DNA of 64,000 nucleotides from Balneolaceae bacterium (GTDB taxonomy: Bacteria > Bacteroidota > Rhodothermia > Balneolales > Balneolaceae). Positions 28,586 through 37,362 of this stretch are shown piece by piece. The stretch covers positions 124,001 to 188,000 of the forward strand of contig JAEPQE010000002.1 of assembly GCA_017640665.1 (NCBI GenBank), given 5' to 3'. The notes beneath the pieces were generated by a model. That model was given only the letters and a program-made list of their open reading frames with translations. It did not search any database and was not told where the DNA came from. Position 1 is the first letter of the stretch. Each line of letters starts with the position of its first letter. Both the position numbers and the translations under genes were made by a program.

Positions 28586-30166
28586 TTAATCATCAGTACC
28601 AAGTTGACAACAAAGCTCCCAACCCATCATTTTGATTAGCTCGATTACAGTTGGTACTAACACCATATCAAATTGTTGATCTGCACGTTCTATAATACTT
28701 TGTGTTAGCTGATCAATCCATTCATCTGCCGATTTCGAGTTATCATTTTTATTAGACTCAATAAATTCGACGATGTATTCAAAAATACCGATCACTTTTC
28801 CGGTCCAAGAGATTTCCTCTGCACTTAATCCACGGGGACTTCCATCACCGCTTACCCACTCCTGATGAGTTAACACTCCTTGTTTAATATCCTCATGAAT
28901 CGGAAGCTGATCGATGAGTTTATACCCCGTTAATGGGTGTGATAGCTCTGAACCAATAGAAATATCTTTTTCAACGCTTACCGAGCCTACATAACCAATA
29001 TCATGTAATTTAGCGGTTGTTTTTATAATGTTTGTTTCATTCTCATCAAGTCCAAATATCATAGCGAAACGTTCAACAAAAGCAATCATCCTTGGTGTAT
29101 GGTACTCTGTTTTATCCCGGGAACGCTCAATAGCCCTAAGCATTTGGTAATAGGTATCAATCAACAATTTCGTAAAAGAATCGTTTTCATCTCTGAAATC
29201 AAGTAGTTTTGCAACTTGATTGGAAACAGCCAGGCCTATCGATTCCATATCCAATTTTGAGGAACCGCCTTCGTTTAAAGTGACAATCCAACCTTTAGAA
29301 AGATCACCCTTAAAAGGAATCAAGCCAGTTTTACCCACTCCGTTAATGTCGAGAACACTATTATCCTTAGGTGTACTTTTAGCTAGTTCGCCTGCAATTA
29401 ATGCGAGTTTCTCTTCTTCAATTCCTTCATTAAAAACCACCATTGGGTTTTCATTTTTATACTCGATTACTGCTCCCGTCGAACAGCCAAAGCCATTCAG
29501 CAAAAATCGCAAGAAAAAACGAGCCAACCCTTCAGTATTTAAAGCCCCGGAACCAAGTTCTGAAACTATTTCCTCCATTTTGTTGCGATATTTATTTCGC
29601 TGCCCTATTTCTTCTTTTTCAATATTAATAAGCCAAATAGAAAGCAACCTGCCAACAATGGAAAGGCGGGGAACAATAACTTCCGGGCATTTCGAATCAG
29701 GACCAACGATATACAAACCCCAAACTTCTCTGTTTTCATCGAATAACGGAATATGCTCGCAGTTTCCTATTGAAGTTGAGGATATACCATGCTCATTCAG
29801 ATCAGGGTACCATTGGATTTTTTGCTGAAGATTCTGGACTTGTTGCTCAAAGTTGTTAATCGCTTCTTTTTCGACGTCCGTATAGTTTGAGGACTTATCT
29901 TTTCCAATTAGGTTCTGAACATTAATAAAACGTTTAAAAAGTACCAGTTCATCTACTTCCTTTTTATAAACAACGTGGACGGGCGCCTTATACAGAATAT
30001 CCATCCATTGAACAATATCCTGAAAAGATGGAGGCTTAGCCCGTGACATGTGTTCAGCTGACAGTGACCAAAATTCGAGCTCGTCTTCTGTATCAAACTC
30101 ACGAATAGAAAACGCTTTGCCTAAGCGGTTCCCTACAAGATTGAAATATGATTTTACGTCTTTCAT
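28586..30166 (-). CDS. GAF-like plus degenerate HD-GYP regulatory protein
   Basis: The 526-residue soluble protein has two alpha/beta, GAF-like segments (about 60-185 and 200-325) and an HD-GYP domain (about 340-520). The HD pair is H388-D389 in HDIGYVG, and H356, H410 and H434 match other metal ligands. The family's HHE and GYP motifs read THQ and GSP (442-444), so it may bind c-di-GMP without efficient hydrolysis. In other pel operons PelD is the membrane c-di-GMP receptor; this gene takes its place between PelG and the hydrolase. Sensory control of polymer synthesis is the likely role, by inference. There are no membrane segments. Confidence 0.78.
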   Translation of the reverse strand: MKDVKSYFNLVGNRLGKAFSIREFDTEDELEFWSLSAEHMSRAKPPSFQDIVQWMDILYKAPVHVVYKKEVDELVLFKRFINVQNLIGKDKSSNYTDVEKEAINNFEQQVQNLQQKIQWYPDLNEHGISSTSIGNCEHIPLFDENREVWGLYIVGPDSKCPEVIVPRLSIVGRLLSIWLINIEKEEIGQRNKYRNKMEEIVSELGSGALNTEGLARFFLRFLLNGFGCSTGAVIEYKNENPMVVFNEGIEEEKLALIAGELAKSTPKDNSVLDINGVGKTGLIPFKGDLSKGWIVTLNEGGSSKLDMESIGLAVSNQVAKLLDFRDENDSFTKLLIDTYYQMLRAIERSRDKTEYHTPRMIAFVERFAMIFGLDENETNIIKTTAKLHDIGYVGSVSVEKDISIGSELSHPLTGYKLIDQLPIHEDIKQGVLTHQEWVSGDGSPRGLSAEEISWTGKVIGIFEYIVEFIESNKNDNSKSADEWIDQLTQSIIERADQQFDMVLVPTVIELIKMMGWELCCQLGTDD

Positions 30167-30176
30167 TTCTTAGTCC

Positions 30177-31802
30177 TCAATATGCGGAGTAATAATAATA
30201 ATCCAAATGCTTAAAAAAGTGCAATGCTCGCAGACCTGTAACTAATGCAAATACAAATGCTCCAGCCAACATACCAATAGTTGCGTACTCAAAACCAAAT
30301 AACCTGCTGCAAAGGAAACCTATTGCAAAATTTACTACCAGTGCCCCGAAGATTGAATAAAGAGCGAAAGGAGCCCGGTTGAGAGTAAAAAAGAACAATG
30401 AGTTTAGGAGCCCGAATACCAGAAATACATAGCCGATACTACCCATCCAGAAAACTTTAAACGTGATAGGATTTGCAAAAAAGTCTCTGATTTCCGGAAC
30501 GTCATTCTCAAATGCCCTCAAACTTAGAATTCCATAATAGGTCAACAGAATAGAAATGGTGCTGATAAATAAAAGTACAATTATTTGTTTTAAGTAGAAG
30601 CGTTTAAAGTGTTTATTAAATTCAGAAAAATTATTTAAGGTGATATTTTTTTGTGCAGGTATCAGGTATCTGGAAAACGTATGAATACTGAATTCTAACG
30701 TAGCTATGGTAATTACAAAACTAATTAAAGCCCAGTCCATACCTAGTTCATAAGGGGTATTGAACCAGATTAGATAAGGCGGCGGCGGTGGACCAGCAGA
30801 CCAGGCTAACAAACGATCAACAAATAGAAACAGAAAGTAGCTTAATCCATAAATGAAATAGCGATAATTATTATAATAGCTTACTTCCTGATTTGGGAGC
30901 GATTGTTTTGTTAACTCCTGACGAAGAGATCGAATTTTAATTCGGTAATAGAGAAACGAATAAACTCCCATCATTAGGGTTGCGATAACAATTCCAATCC
31001 ATTGAGCGAAATAAACTCCAAAAAGTTCTGCCTCCATTATCAAAATTACTATTACAGTACCAACTGTAATTGAAAATAAAATCATAAACCGTAATTCTGA
31101 GGCAAATAATACTGCTGCCGCAAGGAGCAATAGAGAGATAAGAATCATATATGCTACAGATAATAACATCATACCAACAGGGTAAAATGGAAATGCTGCA
31201 TTAATTGCCACCATAACAAATGCACTGATAAGCACAAATGGAATTGCGAACCGCATTACTTTGATAATAGATTTTTCAGCAAGGTAATAGTTCTCTTCCC
31301 CTTTATATTTCGAAACCAACCTCCCAATAACCTGGATAAAACCTCCTGTTAGCACAAAAGCAGCAATAGTACCAAATGCTATTACCGTTGCTTGCGCTTC
31401 ATTAAATCGTAACCAGGCCCAAAGTGCATATTCAAACACAAGAATTGCAATAATCTGGAAAAGCATGGGCATAGACAGAACCAAACCGCCGCTATAATGC
31501 TTTGCAAAAAGTTGAATGGTTTTAAAGAAATTATCTTTGTATTCCTCATTCTCCTTTTTCTTGCTCTCTTCCTTAATTTGCTGTTGGATTTTCTCAAAAA
31601 CAAAATCAGCTAGCTCAAATACATTTTTAAACTCAAAATCAGACTCAGCGTCAATATCCCTGATACCCAGCGATTCGATAGTAGCAGCCACGGCCCAGTT
31701 ACTCATAGGGATATCTACAACTTCCCTGACGGTTTTTACTAGTTCGGTTCTGCGCTCATCAACACTTTCGGCTGAGTTTAATATGTCAGATTGCTGGCTC
31801 AC
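30177..31802 (-). CDS. pelG: PelG-like inner-membrane polysaccharide transporter
   Basis: The 541-residue protein has a soluble N-terminal extension of about 95 residues (ESKKKENEEYKDN) and then about 12 membrane helices. Its order and motifs fit PelG, a Wzx-like transporter of the MOP superfamily: ETELSGxx-type start of the membrane block (AKHYSGGLVLSMP), FLFVDRLLAWSAGPPPP, and FNTPYELGMDWALISF. In Pseudomonas PelG works with PelF, PelD and PelE in synthesis and inner-membrane translocation. Here it overlaps pelF by 17 bases and precedes the HD-GYP gene. The long N-terminal extension is not something I know from PelG of Pseudomonas and may mediate regulation. Confidence 0.82.
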   Translation of the reverse strand: MSQQSDILNSAESVDERRTELVKTVREVVDIPMSNWAVAATIESLGIRDIDAESDFEFKNVFELADFVFEKIQQQIKEESKKKENEEYKDNFFKTIQLFAKHYSGGLVLSMPMLFQIIAILVFEYALWAWLRFNEAQATVIAFGTIAAFVLTGGFIQVIGRLVSKYKGEENYYLAEKSIIKVMRFAIPFVLISAFVMVAINAAFPFYPVGMMLLSVAYMILISLLLLAAAVLFASELRFMILFSITVGTVIVILIMEAELFGVYFAQWIGIVIATLMMGVYSFLYYRIKIRSLRQELTKQSLPNQEVSYYNNYRYFIYGLSYFLFLFVDRLLAWSAGPPPPPYLIWFNTPYELGMDWALISFVITIATLEFSIHTFSRYLIPAQKNITLNNFSEFNKHFKRFYLKQIIVLLFISTISILLTYYGILSLRAFENDVPEIRDFFANPITFKVFWMGSIGYVFLVFGLLNSLFFFTLNRAPFALYSIFGALVVNFAIGFLCSRLFGFEYATIGMLAGAFVFALVTGLRALHFFKHLDYYYYSAY

Positions 31803-33366
31803 TAACCTCTTCTTTTTGTTTTAAAAAGTTAACAACAGATTTCTGAGTAATTGTAGTTGAAAGTGGTTTTTTGGGTTGGTTCATGAGTTTAACATAACTC
31901 TCGTAATACGAATCCACACTTTTCTTTGTGGTGAAATTGACCAAAACCTTTTCGCGTGATTTCTTCCCCAATTCGAGTCTTAGTTCGGTATCATTCAAAA
32001 GTTTGATTACTCCATTGGCAAGAGCTTGAGGATCTCTGGGTTTACACAGGATGCCACATCCTTCAAGAGCATCTTTAATCCCACCTACATCAGTTGCTAC
32101 TACCGGGCGACTACAACTCATAGACTCAATGACGGTATAAGGAAATCCCTCAGAGATGGAGGTAAGTATCGAAATATCACCTTCATTAAAAACCATACTC
32201 GGTTTATCATGAAAACCTCCAAAACGGAAGTTATCGCCTACTCCCAACTCTTTTATTAATAGTTCGCACTTTTCTACATAGTCCTTATCCACGTCTAAAC
32301 TACCGTATACAATGAACTGCACGTTCGGGATTTCTTTTCGAACCAAATCGCAGGTTTTTATCATTGTTTCTATATCCTTCAACGGGAATATATGAGCTAC
32401 AGCTACCACTGTCGGTTGATCTGCTGTATGAGAAGGCTTTAGTGTTGGCTTAAAAATATTAGTGTCCACACCATTATAAATAGGAAGTATTTTAGATTCA
32501 TCCGCTTCAAATTTAACCTCCCATTTTTGGTTGGCAGTAGTAACAGGTGAAATCTGATCTGCGGTGAAATACACCGCTCTTGTAACCAGAATGGATAAAT
32601 TCAAAAGAAGTTTCTTAGAGAAAAAAGGCATATCTGCCTGTCCAAGGTTAATCAGCCTTTCACGAATATAGACCCCATGATCAGTTACCATACTTGGCGT
32701 TCCATATTCATACTTCGCCACTATCGATAGTAAAGCCGGAAAACCTGCAATTGTAGCATGAGTTACATCAACCTCTTTAGGCATTTTAGTAGCAAGGGGC
32801 ATTAAAAAATGATATAGCCACCGCATTCCAAAAGTAACATCGAAAACCCTTGGCTCATCGATAAAATCTTCTTCATCTTTAAAATCTTGTACTAGTCTGC
32901 TCTTAAAGTCAATCCAAAGAGAAGTCTCTTTCATAGTCAATTTATAGTCGTACATCTGGAAGTACTTCCACAGCCCATAAATAATTTCACTTATTTCCTT
33001 TGGGTCTCTATAAGGGTTAAACAGGCATTTCACAAAATCCCTGAATATGGGCATAAACTGAGATTTAACTACTGCCCTGGTTGTCCTTGCTTTTTTTTCA
33101 ATTTGCTTAGAGAAAGGAACCCCCTCATCATAATACTGAACTGGTTCTTCAACACCCCAAAGAGGTATATGAATAATCTTTTTAACGTTCTCCGTTAATT
33201 TATACCTGCTTTCAACAAAGGGATTCCCTGTAATTGCAAGGATATAGAAGTCGATTTTATCCTGAAGCTCAGAACATAAAATATGCGCCCATGTTGAAAC
33301 CCCTCCTCCACTGTATGGATAAGAACCTTCTGTTTCAAATAAAACAATGGGCGTTTTCTTATTCAC
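31786..33366 (-). CDS. pelF: PelF-like glycosyltransferase
   Basis: The 526-residue cytoplasmic protein has the PelF start (LFETEGSYPYSGGGVSTWAH) belonging to the DUF3492-type N-terminal domain, then a GT4 glycosyltransferase domain with VVAVAHIFPLKDIETMI, FRFGGFHDKPSM and the nucleotide-sugar motif ILTSISEGFPYTVIESMSC. Pseudomonas PelF (about 507 residues) polymerises aminosugar units from UDP-GalNAc/UDP-GlcNAc. The length and motifs match. It overlaps the preceding glycosyltransferase gene by 4 bases and pelG by 17, so translation is probably coupled. The first of the two GT genes has the same N-terminal motif but is shorter. Confidence 0.86.
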   Translation of the reverse strand: MNKKTPIVLFETEGSYPYSGGGVSTWAHILCSELQDKIDFYILAITGNPFVESRYKLTENVKKIIHIPLWGVEEPVQYYDEGVPFSKQIEKKARTTRAVVKSQFMPIFRDFVKCLFNPYRDPKEISEIIYGLWKYFQMYDYKLTMKETSLWIDFKSRLVQDFKDEEDFIDEPRVFDVTFGMRWLYHFLMPLATKMPKEVDVTHATIAGFPALLSIVAKYEYGTPSMVTDHGVYIRERLINLGQADMPFFSKKLLLNLSILVTRAVYFTADQISPVTTANQKWEVKFEADESKILPIYNGVDTNIFKPTLKPSHTADQPTVVAVAHIFPLKDIETMIKTCDLVRKEIPNVQFIVYGSLDVDKDYVEKCELLIKELGVGDNFRFGGFHDKPSMVFNEGDISILTSISEGFPYTVIESMSCSRPVVATDVGGIKDALEGCGILCKPRDPQALANGVIKLLNDTELRLELGKKSREKVLVNFTTKKSVDSYYESYVKLMNQPKKPLSTTITQKSVVNFLKQKEEVSEPAI

Positions 33367-34547
33367 AAAACAACTCCGGTTTTCTCAACGGTTTCATTCA
33401 ATAAGAATTGGTAATCAGAAAAAATAGTTTCCCATGTGTGTGTTTTACTAACTCTTTCAAAACGATTTTGAATGAATTCATCTCTATTTATTTTGTCTCC
33501 CCAGAATTGAATTACCTTATCACACAATTCAGAATTAGAGATTTCAGGAGAAAAAGTTAATCCATATTTACTGGTTAAGTCACCTACTTCTCTGCCTATG
33601 GGAAGCACCTTCTTTGATAAAGCTTCAAACATAACTAAGGGCTGAGATTCGTTATGGCTGGTAATTAGAAGCATATCCATTTTTAGATAATAATCTTCAG
33701 CCGATTTATTCCAAACTATGGATACAGAATCATACTTATCAGAACGGGATCTCACAATTTCTTCCAAATCTTTCTCACCGGCATCACTTAAAAGCATAAG
33801 AAATGAACAGTTAAATTTTTTTCTCTGAAATTCATCGACCAGATCAAAAAATTGTAATGGGTTTTTCATTTCCGCACACCTTCCGACCCACCCAAATACT
33901 GGATTATCACAAATAGTAGCTTCAGGGTTGATCCAGGAAGCTGGAATCCCATTTGGAATATACTGTATACCTGATGCCCCTAATTTTTGCTGTAAAGGAA
34001 TATTACATTCTGAAACGGTGATGGTTTCATTAGCTTGTTCATAAACTAAGTTTGCAATCTTTTTAAACAGATAAACAATTTCTTTTTTCTGAGCACCTGA
34101 ATCTGGGATTTTATACCCACATTCTAATGCAACTGCCCCCTTTTCTACCTCCAGCCAGTAAATGGCATGCTCGGTTAAAACTAAAGGCAAATTATGGTCT
34201 TGTGAAATTTTTGCGCCAAGCCATCCTGCAAAACCTGTATTTGTTACATGAATTACATCGTTTTTACTGATACTTGAAAAGTTTATTAATTGATCCAAAT
34301 ACCATGCTTCCAGGGATTGATCCCAATCCTTAATCATTACGGGTGGGGTAATTCTTTGAAATGATTTTACGTTATCGGGAATTGGGTATAAAGCTTTTTC
34401 AGGCTCAAGTGATATAAATGTATCAGTGGCTATTTGAAGAATGGAAAAGCTAAATTGTGGACAATTCTTTATATACTGATATACCCATTCACTTACCCCA
34501 CCCCGATACCAAGGGTAAGTACCTTCAATGACAAGTAATACGTTCAA
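33363..34547 (-). CDS. second PelF-like GT4 glycosyltransferase
   Basis: The 394-residue protein begins with VIEGTYPWYRGGVSEWVYQ, the same signature as PelF, and carries a GT4-type C-terminal domain (GWVGRCAEMKNPLQF, TSHNESQPLVMFEALSK). It lacks about 130 residues relative to PelF. It overlaps the pelF start by 4 bases, which suggests translational coupling and a stoichiometric or sequential partnership. Possible roles are adding a first sugar, a branch, or forming a heterodimer with PelF. The linkage and sugar cannot be read from sequence. Confidence 0.82.
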   Translation of the reverse strand: MNVLLVIEGTYPWYRGGVSEWVYQYIKNCPQFSFSILQIATDTFISLEPEKALYPIPDNVKSFQRITPPVMIKDWDQSLEAWYLDQLINFSSISKNDVIHVTNTGFAGWLGAKISQDHNLPLVLTEHAIYWLEVEKGAVALECGYKIPDSGAQKKEIVYLFKKIANLVYEQANETITVSECNIPLQQKLGASGIQYIPNGIPASWINPEATICDNPVFGWVGRCAEMKNPLQFFDLVDEFQRKKFNCSFLMLLSDAGEKDLEEIVRSRSDKYDSVSIVWNKSAEDYYLKMDMLLITSHNESQPLVMFEALSKKVLPIGREVGDLTSKYGLTFSPEISNSELCDKVIQFWGDKINRDEFIQNRFERVSKTHTWETIFSDYQFLLNETVEKTGVVL

Positions 34548-34559
34548 GCCTCCTCCTGC

Positions 34560-35495
34560 TTAACTTACGGTCTTTTTATACAAGCGCCATAAAATGGAAC
34601 CCGTTTGTGTTATAAGTCTTGAAATAAGCATGAATTCGTTCGATGAGAAAAGAACAGATCGTTTAATCACGATTACTCCAAACATAGATGACTTCTCGGG
34701 AACTTTGAGGCTGTTCATCAACAGATTTTTCTCGTTGATTGAGAACAAAGGAACTGCAATTTCAGCTGATAATTTATGCTCTTTTGAAAAATCCGTAAAG
34801 AACCCTAACTCATCATTATAGATGTGATTACACAAATAAGGTTCTTGCGTACTCTGAAGCTGCTTAAATGATTGTTCTTCGTTAAAAGCTGCTAATGAAC
34901 TGTCATCGGGTTTGTCTTCTCCATAAAAATGAATTAGTTCAGAACTTTCTCTATTTACAATCCAGAAACCGAGGAAATTTGAGTCGAGAATAGCAAGTAA
35001 TTCAGAACAAAGCACATCAACAGTATCATTAAAAGAGCCACTGAGCGCACTTTCCATTAACCTCATCACCAACTTGTTCTTGTTGTCTGCCAAATCTTCT
35101 TCCAGATCGGTTACGTCTATGTCAGTAACCAACTTCATCCGAACAAGCTCAAGGATGCGTTCTTTATTGGAAGTGAAGAGTTCTTTTTTGATAAAATCAG
35201 CAGCTCCTAAATCCAGAGCTTTTTTTTCCTTTTCGACGGTTGGTAAATTCGTCATAACCAGCACTGGAATCTTCTTCTTTTCATCATCCTGGCGAAGAGA
35301 CTCCAATAATTCAAGTCCTGTTAAACCGGGCATGTGAATATCTGAAAGAATGAGATTTATCTTGGTATTAGATAATATATCTATTGCTTCCTGGGCATTT
35401 TTTGCATGCACTAAATTGAATTCGCTTCCCAGCAAATTCTTGGTCATAAAATGTATTGGTTCGTCATCATCTATGACAAGAACAGTGTACTTCAT
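34560..35495 (-). CDS. response regulator with GAF-like C-terminal domain
   Basis: The 311-residue protein has an N-terminal receiver domain (residues 1-125) with acidic pair D9/D10 and phospho-acceptor D52 (LILSDIHMPG). The C-terminal part (about 140-300) resembles a GAF domain (FLGFWIVNRESSELIHFYG). It has no DNA-binding or enzymatic output that I can recognise, so it probably relays signals through protein contacts. It is 12 bases upstream of the first glycosyltransferase gene and 13 bases downstream of the kinase gene, which points to a paired system controlling the polysaccharide machinery. Confidence 0.85.
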   Translation of the reverse strand: MKYTVLVIDDDEPIHFMTKNLLGSEFNLVHAKNAQEAIDILSNTKINLILSDIHMPGLTGLELLESLRQDDEKKKIPVLVMTNLPTVEKEKKALDLGAADFIKKELFTSNKERILELVRMKLVTDIDVTDLEEDLADNKNKLVMRLMESALSGSFNDTVDVLCSELLAILDSNFLGFWIVNRESSELIHFYGEDKPDDSSLAAFNEEQSFKQLQSTQEPYLCNHIYNDELGFFTDFSKEHKLSAEIAVPLFSINEKNLLMNSLKVPEKSSMFGVIVIKRSVLFSSNEFMLISRLITQTGSILWRLYKKTVS

Positions 35496-35508
35496 TGCTA
35501 TATATGTT

Positions 35509-36663
35509 CTATGATTTTAAGGGTAGTTTAATAAAGAATGTTGTCCCAACTTTTTCTTCTGATTCTACCCAAACTTTACCGTTATGCATATTAACATATT
35601 TTTTAACAACGTCTAAACCTAAACCCGTTCCAATTTCACCCTCGGTTCCCAATTTCGAAATAGTTTTTTTTCCAGCTTCAGAATCGAATAGCAAAGGTAC
35701 TATATTCTCTGATATTCCAATACCGTTGTCTTTTACCATGAAAGTGATTCCTTTCTCATCAGATTTGACAACTAATTGTACCAAGCCATCTTTAAGAGTG
35801 AATTTTAATGCGTTTGAAACAAGATTATTCAAAGCAATCTCAATCTTAGTGTGATCTAAAAGAACTTTTCTTTTCTGGATATCCTCAACAAGTTCAAGAG
35901 AAATATTTTTTAATATGGCTTTAGGTTTATTTACTGATATTACTTTCTCGGCCAAATCCCTAAGAAACTCTTCACTAAGTTTAAGAGACTCGTTATGTTT
36001 TGAGTCCCCTTCCTCGTCAAGTACTTTCGCTACCATATCCATCAACTTCTTACCGCTCTTCTCCATAACATTAAGCATGTTATTAATTTCCGACTGAGGA
36101 AGATCCGGGTTTTCTCTCATTAAATTTGCGAGCCCTACAATACCCGTTAATGGATTTTTAATGTCGTGACTAACTATCCGAACTAATTGATCCTTCTTTG
36201 AATTCAGTTCTCTTAATTCAATTTCTCTGCTTCGAAGTATTTCTATTCGTTCATCTCTTTCTTTTTGTAATTTATTTAATGACAAATGAGTTTTAATTCG
36301 GGCAAGAACCTCATCTTTCTGGTACGGTTTGGTAATATAGTCAACTCCTCCAACCTCAAAACCCTCCACTTTGTCACTTGTTTCTGACAAAGCGCTTAAG
36401 AAAATAATTGGAGTTGATCTGAGTTCTTCATCATCATTAATGATCTTACAAACATCATATCCAGTCATGTCTGGCATCATGATATCCAGTAAAACTAAAT
36501 CGGGGCGACGAGATCTAATGAGTTCGATGGCATCTGTACCGTTAAATGCTACTATTGGCGAAAATCCGGCATCACGGAGGACATGAGACAATAGTCTTAT
36601 ATTAGCCTCTGTATCATCAACAATAAGAATTAAAAATTCAGATGGATTTATCTGGAATTGCAT
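35509..36663 (-). CDS. receiver-histidine kinase (REC-HisKA-HATPase)
   Basis: The 384-residue soluble protein has an N-terminal receiver domain (phospho-acceptor D60 in LVLLDIMMPD) followed by a short coiled coil and a histidine kinase. The H-box is SHDIKNP with H166, the N-box is NLVSNALKF, and GTGLGLDVVKKYV is the G2 box. There is no membrane sensor, so it likely takes its input through the receiver domain or a partner. It is the first gene of the minus-strand Pel-like operon. Its start region borders a 133-base divergent gap. Together with the next gene it probably controls polymer output. Confidence 0.9.
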   Translation of the reverse strand: MQFQINPSEFLILIVDDTEANIRLLSHVLRDAGFSPIVAFNGTDAIELIRSRRPDLVLLDIMMPDMTGYDVCKIINDDEELRSTPIIFLSALSETSDKVEGFEVGGVDYITKPYQKDEVLARIKTHLSLNKLQKERDERIEILRSREIELRELNSKKDQLVRIVSHDIKNPLTGIVGLANLMRENPDLPQSEINNMLNVMEKSGKKLMDMVAKVLDEEGDSKHNESLKLSEEFLRDLAEKVISVNKPKAILKNISLELVEDIQKRKVLLDHTKIEIALNNLVSNALKFTLKDGLVQLVVKSDEKGITFMVKDNGIGISENIVPLLFDSEAGKKTISKLGTEGEIGTGLGLDVVKKYVNMHNGKVWVESEEKVGTTFFIKLPLKS

Positions 36664-36796
36664 TTAAATAATTTTAAAACACCTTAAGCTTTTTTTAATA
36701 ATCTATAGAATCTTTACTTACCTTGAAACTAAATTGATATTAAAAACGTCAAACCTAAGATAGTTTTAAGATTTTTAGTAAAAAAATGTATTTATC
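36664..36796. promoter_or_regulatory. divergent promoter region of the Pel-like operon and the 165-residue gene
   Basis: This 133-base AT-rich gap separates divergently transcribed genes, so it must hold both promoters. On the minus strand TAGGTTTG (complement of 36750-36757) is a perfect match to the Bacteroidota -7 element TAnnTTTG. No TTG lies about 20 bases upstream of it, so the promoter assignment is weak. No operator-like palindrome is obvious. Confidence 0.45.
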
Positions 36797-37294
36797 ATGA
36801 ACGTATTAGCAGCTAAGTATTCTTTCCTTATGGTGTTATTTCTTACATCTAACATGCTTTTGGCTTCTAATTTTGAAGATAATGCTCCTGGGACTGATAA
36901 ACCCATCCTCGAAATAGCTGACAAATTTAATGAAGTCAGATTAGGCATTACTAATAATACCATTTACATGACTTTTAGCGAAAATGTACGTTTAATAGCT
37001 AATAAATCCTTCCAAAATAGGTACGAAGTTGACTCTCAAAACTTTGAAGACTCTGAGGGTAATTTTATTGTAGGAACAGCTTCATATCTTGAATCTAACC
37101 GGCTCGAATATAATTTCGACGACATCAAGAATATTGAGTTTAAAAATGGAAAACTTAATTTCCAGTACAAGAATAAATCCAGCATTGGTTTCGAAGACAT
37201 CTATTCTTATAGCGGCACAAAAGCTATTAATAATTTTTATGTAGAAGATCTTGAAGCTTTTATTTTTACGCTTACTGAGAATTTAAAATCTTAG
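36797..37294 (+). CDS. exported protein of unknown function
   Basis: The 165-residue protein begins with a signal peptide (about residues 1-24, ending in LLAS). The mature part is strand-rich with no cysteine and no motif I recognise. It contains FNEVRLGITNNTIYMTF and FKNGKLNFQYKNK. It probably sits in the periplasm or at the cell surface. It is divergent from the histidine kinase of the Pel-like operon and 68 bases before another small gene in the same direction. No function is proposed. Confidence 0.65.
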   Translation: MNVLAAKYSFLMVLFLTSNMLLASNFEDNAPGTDKPILEIADKFNEVRLGITNNTIYMTFSENVRLIANKSFQNRYEVDSQNFEDSEGNFIVGTASYLESNRLEYNFDDIKNIEFKNGKLNFQYKNKSSIGFEDIYSYSGTKAINNFYVEDLEAFIFTLTENLKS

Positions 37295-37335
37295 TATTCT
37301 TTCTCCAATCTTGTAACATTACATATTCATTCATA

Positions 37336-37356
37336 CTCCTTTTATAAAAAAAGGAG
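37336..37356 (+). promoter_or_regulatory. hairpin covering the ribosome binding site of the next gene
   Basis: CTCCTTTT (37336-37343) pairs perfectly with AAAAGGAG (37349-37356) around a 5-base loop. The right arm contains the Shine-Dalgarno AAGGAG, 6 bases before the ATG at 37363. The stem would hide the ribosome binding site. Alternatively it may end transcripts of the preceding gene. Confidence 0.45.
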
Positions 37357-37362
37357 AAGGCG

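Noticed and set aside
29220-29828. 202-codon plus-strand frame antisense to the HD-GYP gene
   Set aside because: It is a shadow of a well-supported gene, with no recognisable motif and a Ser-rich composition typical of antisense frames.
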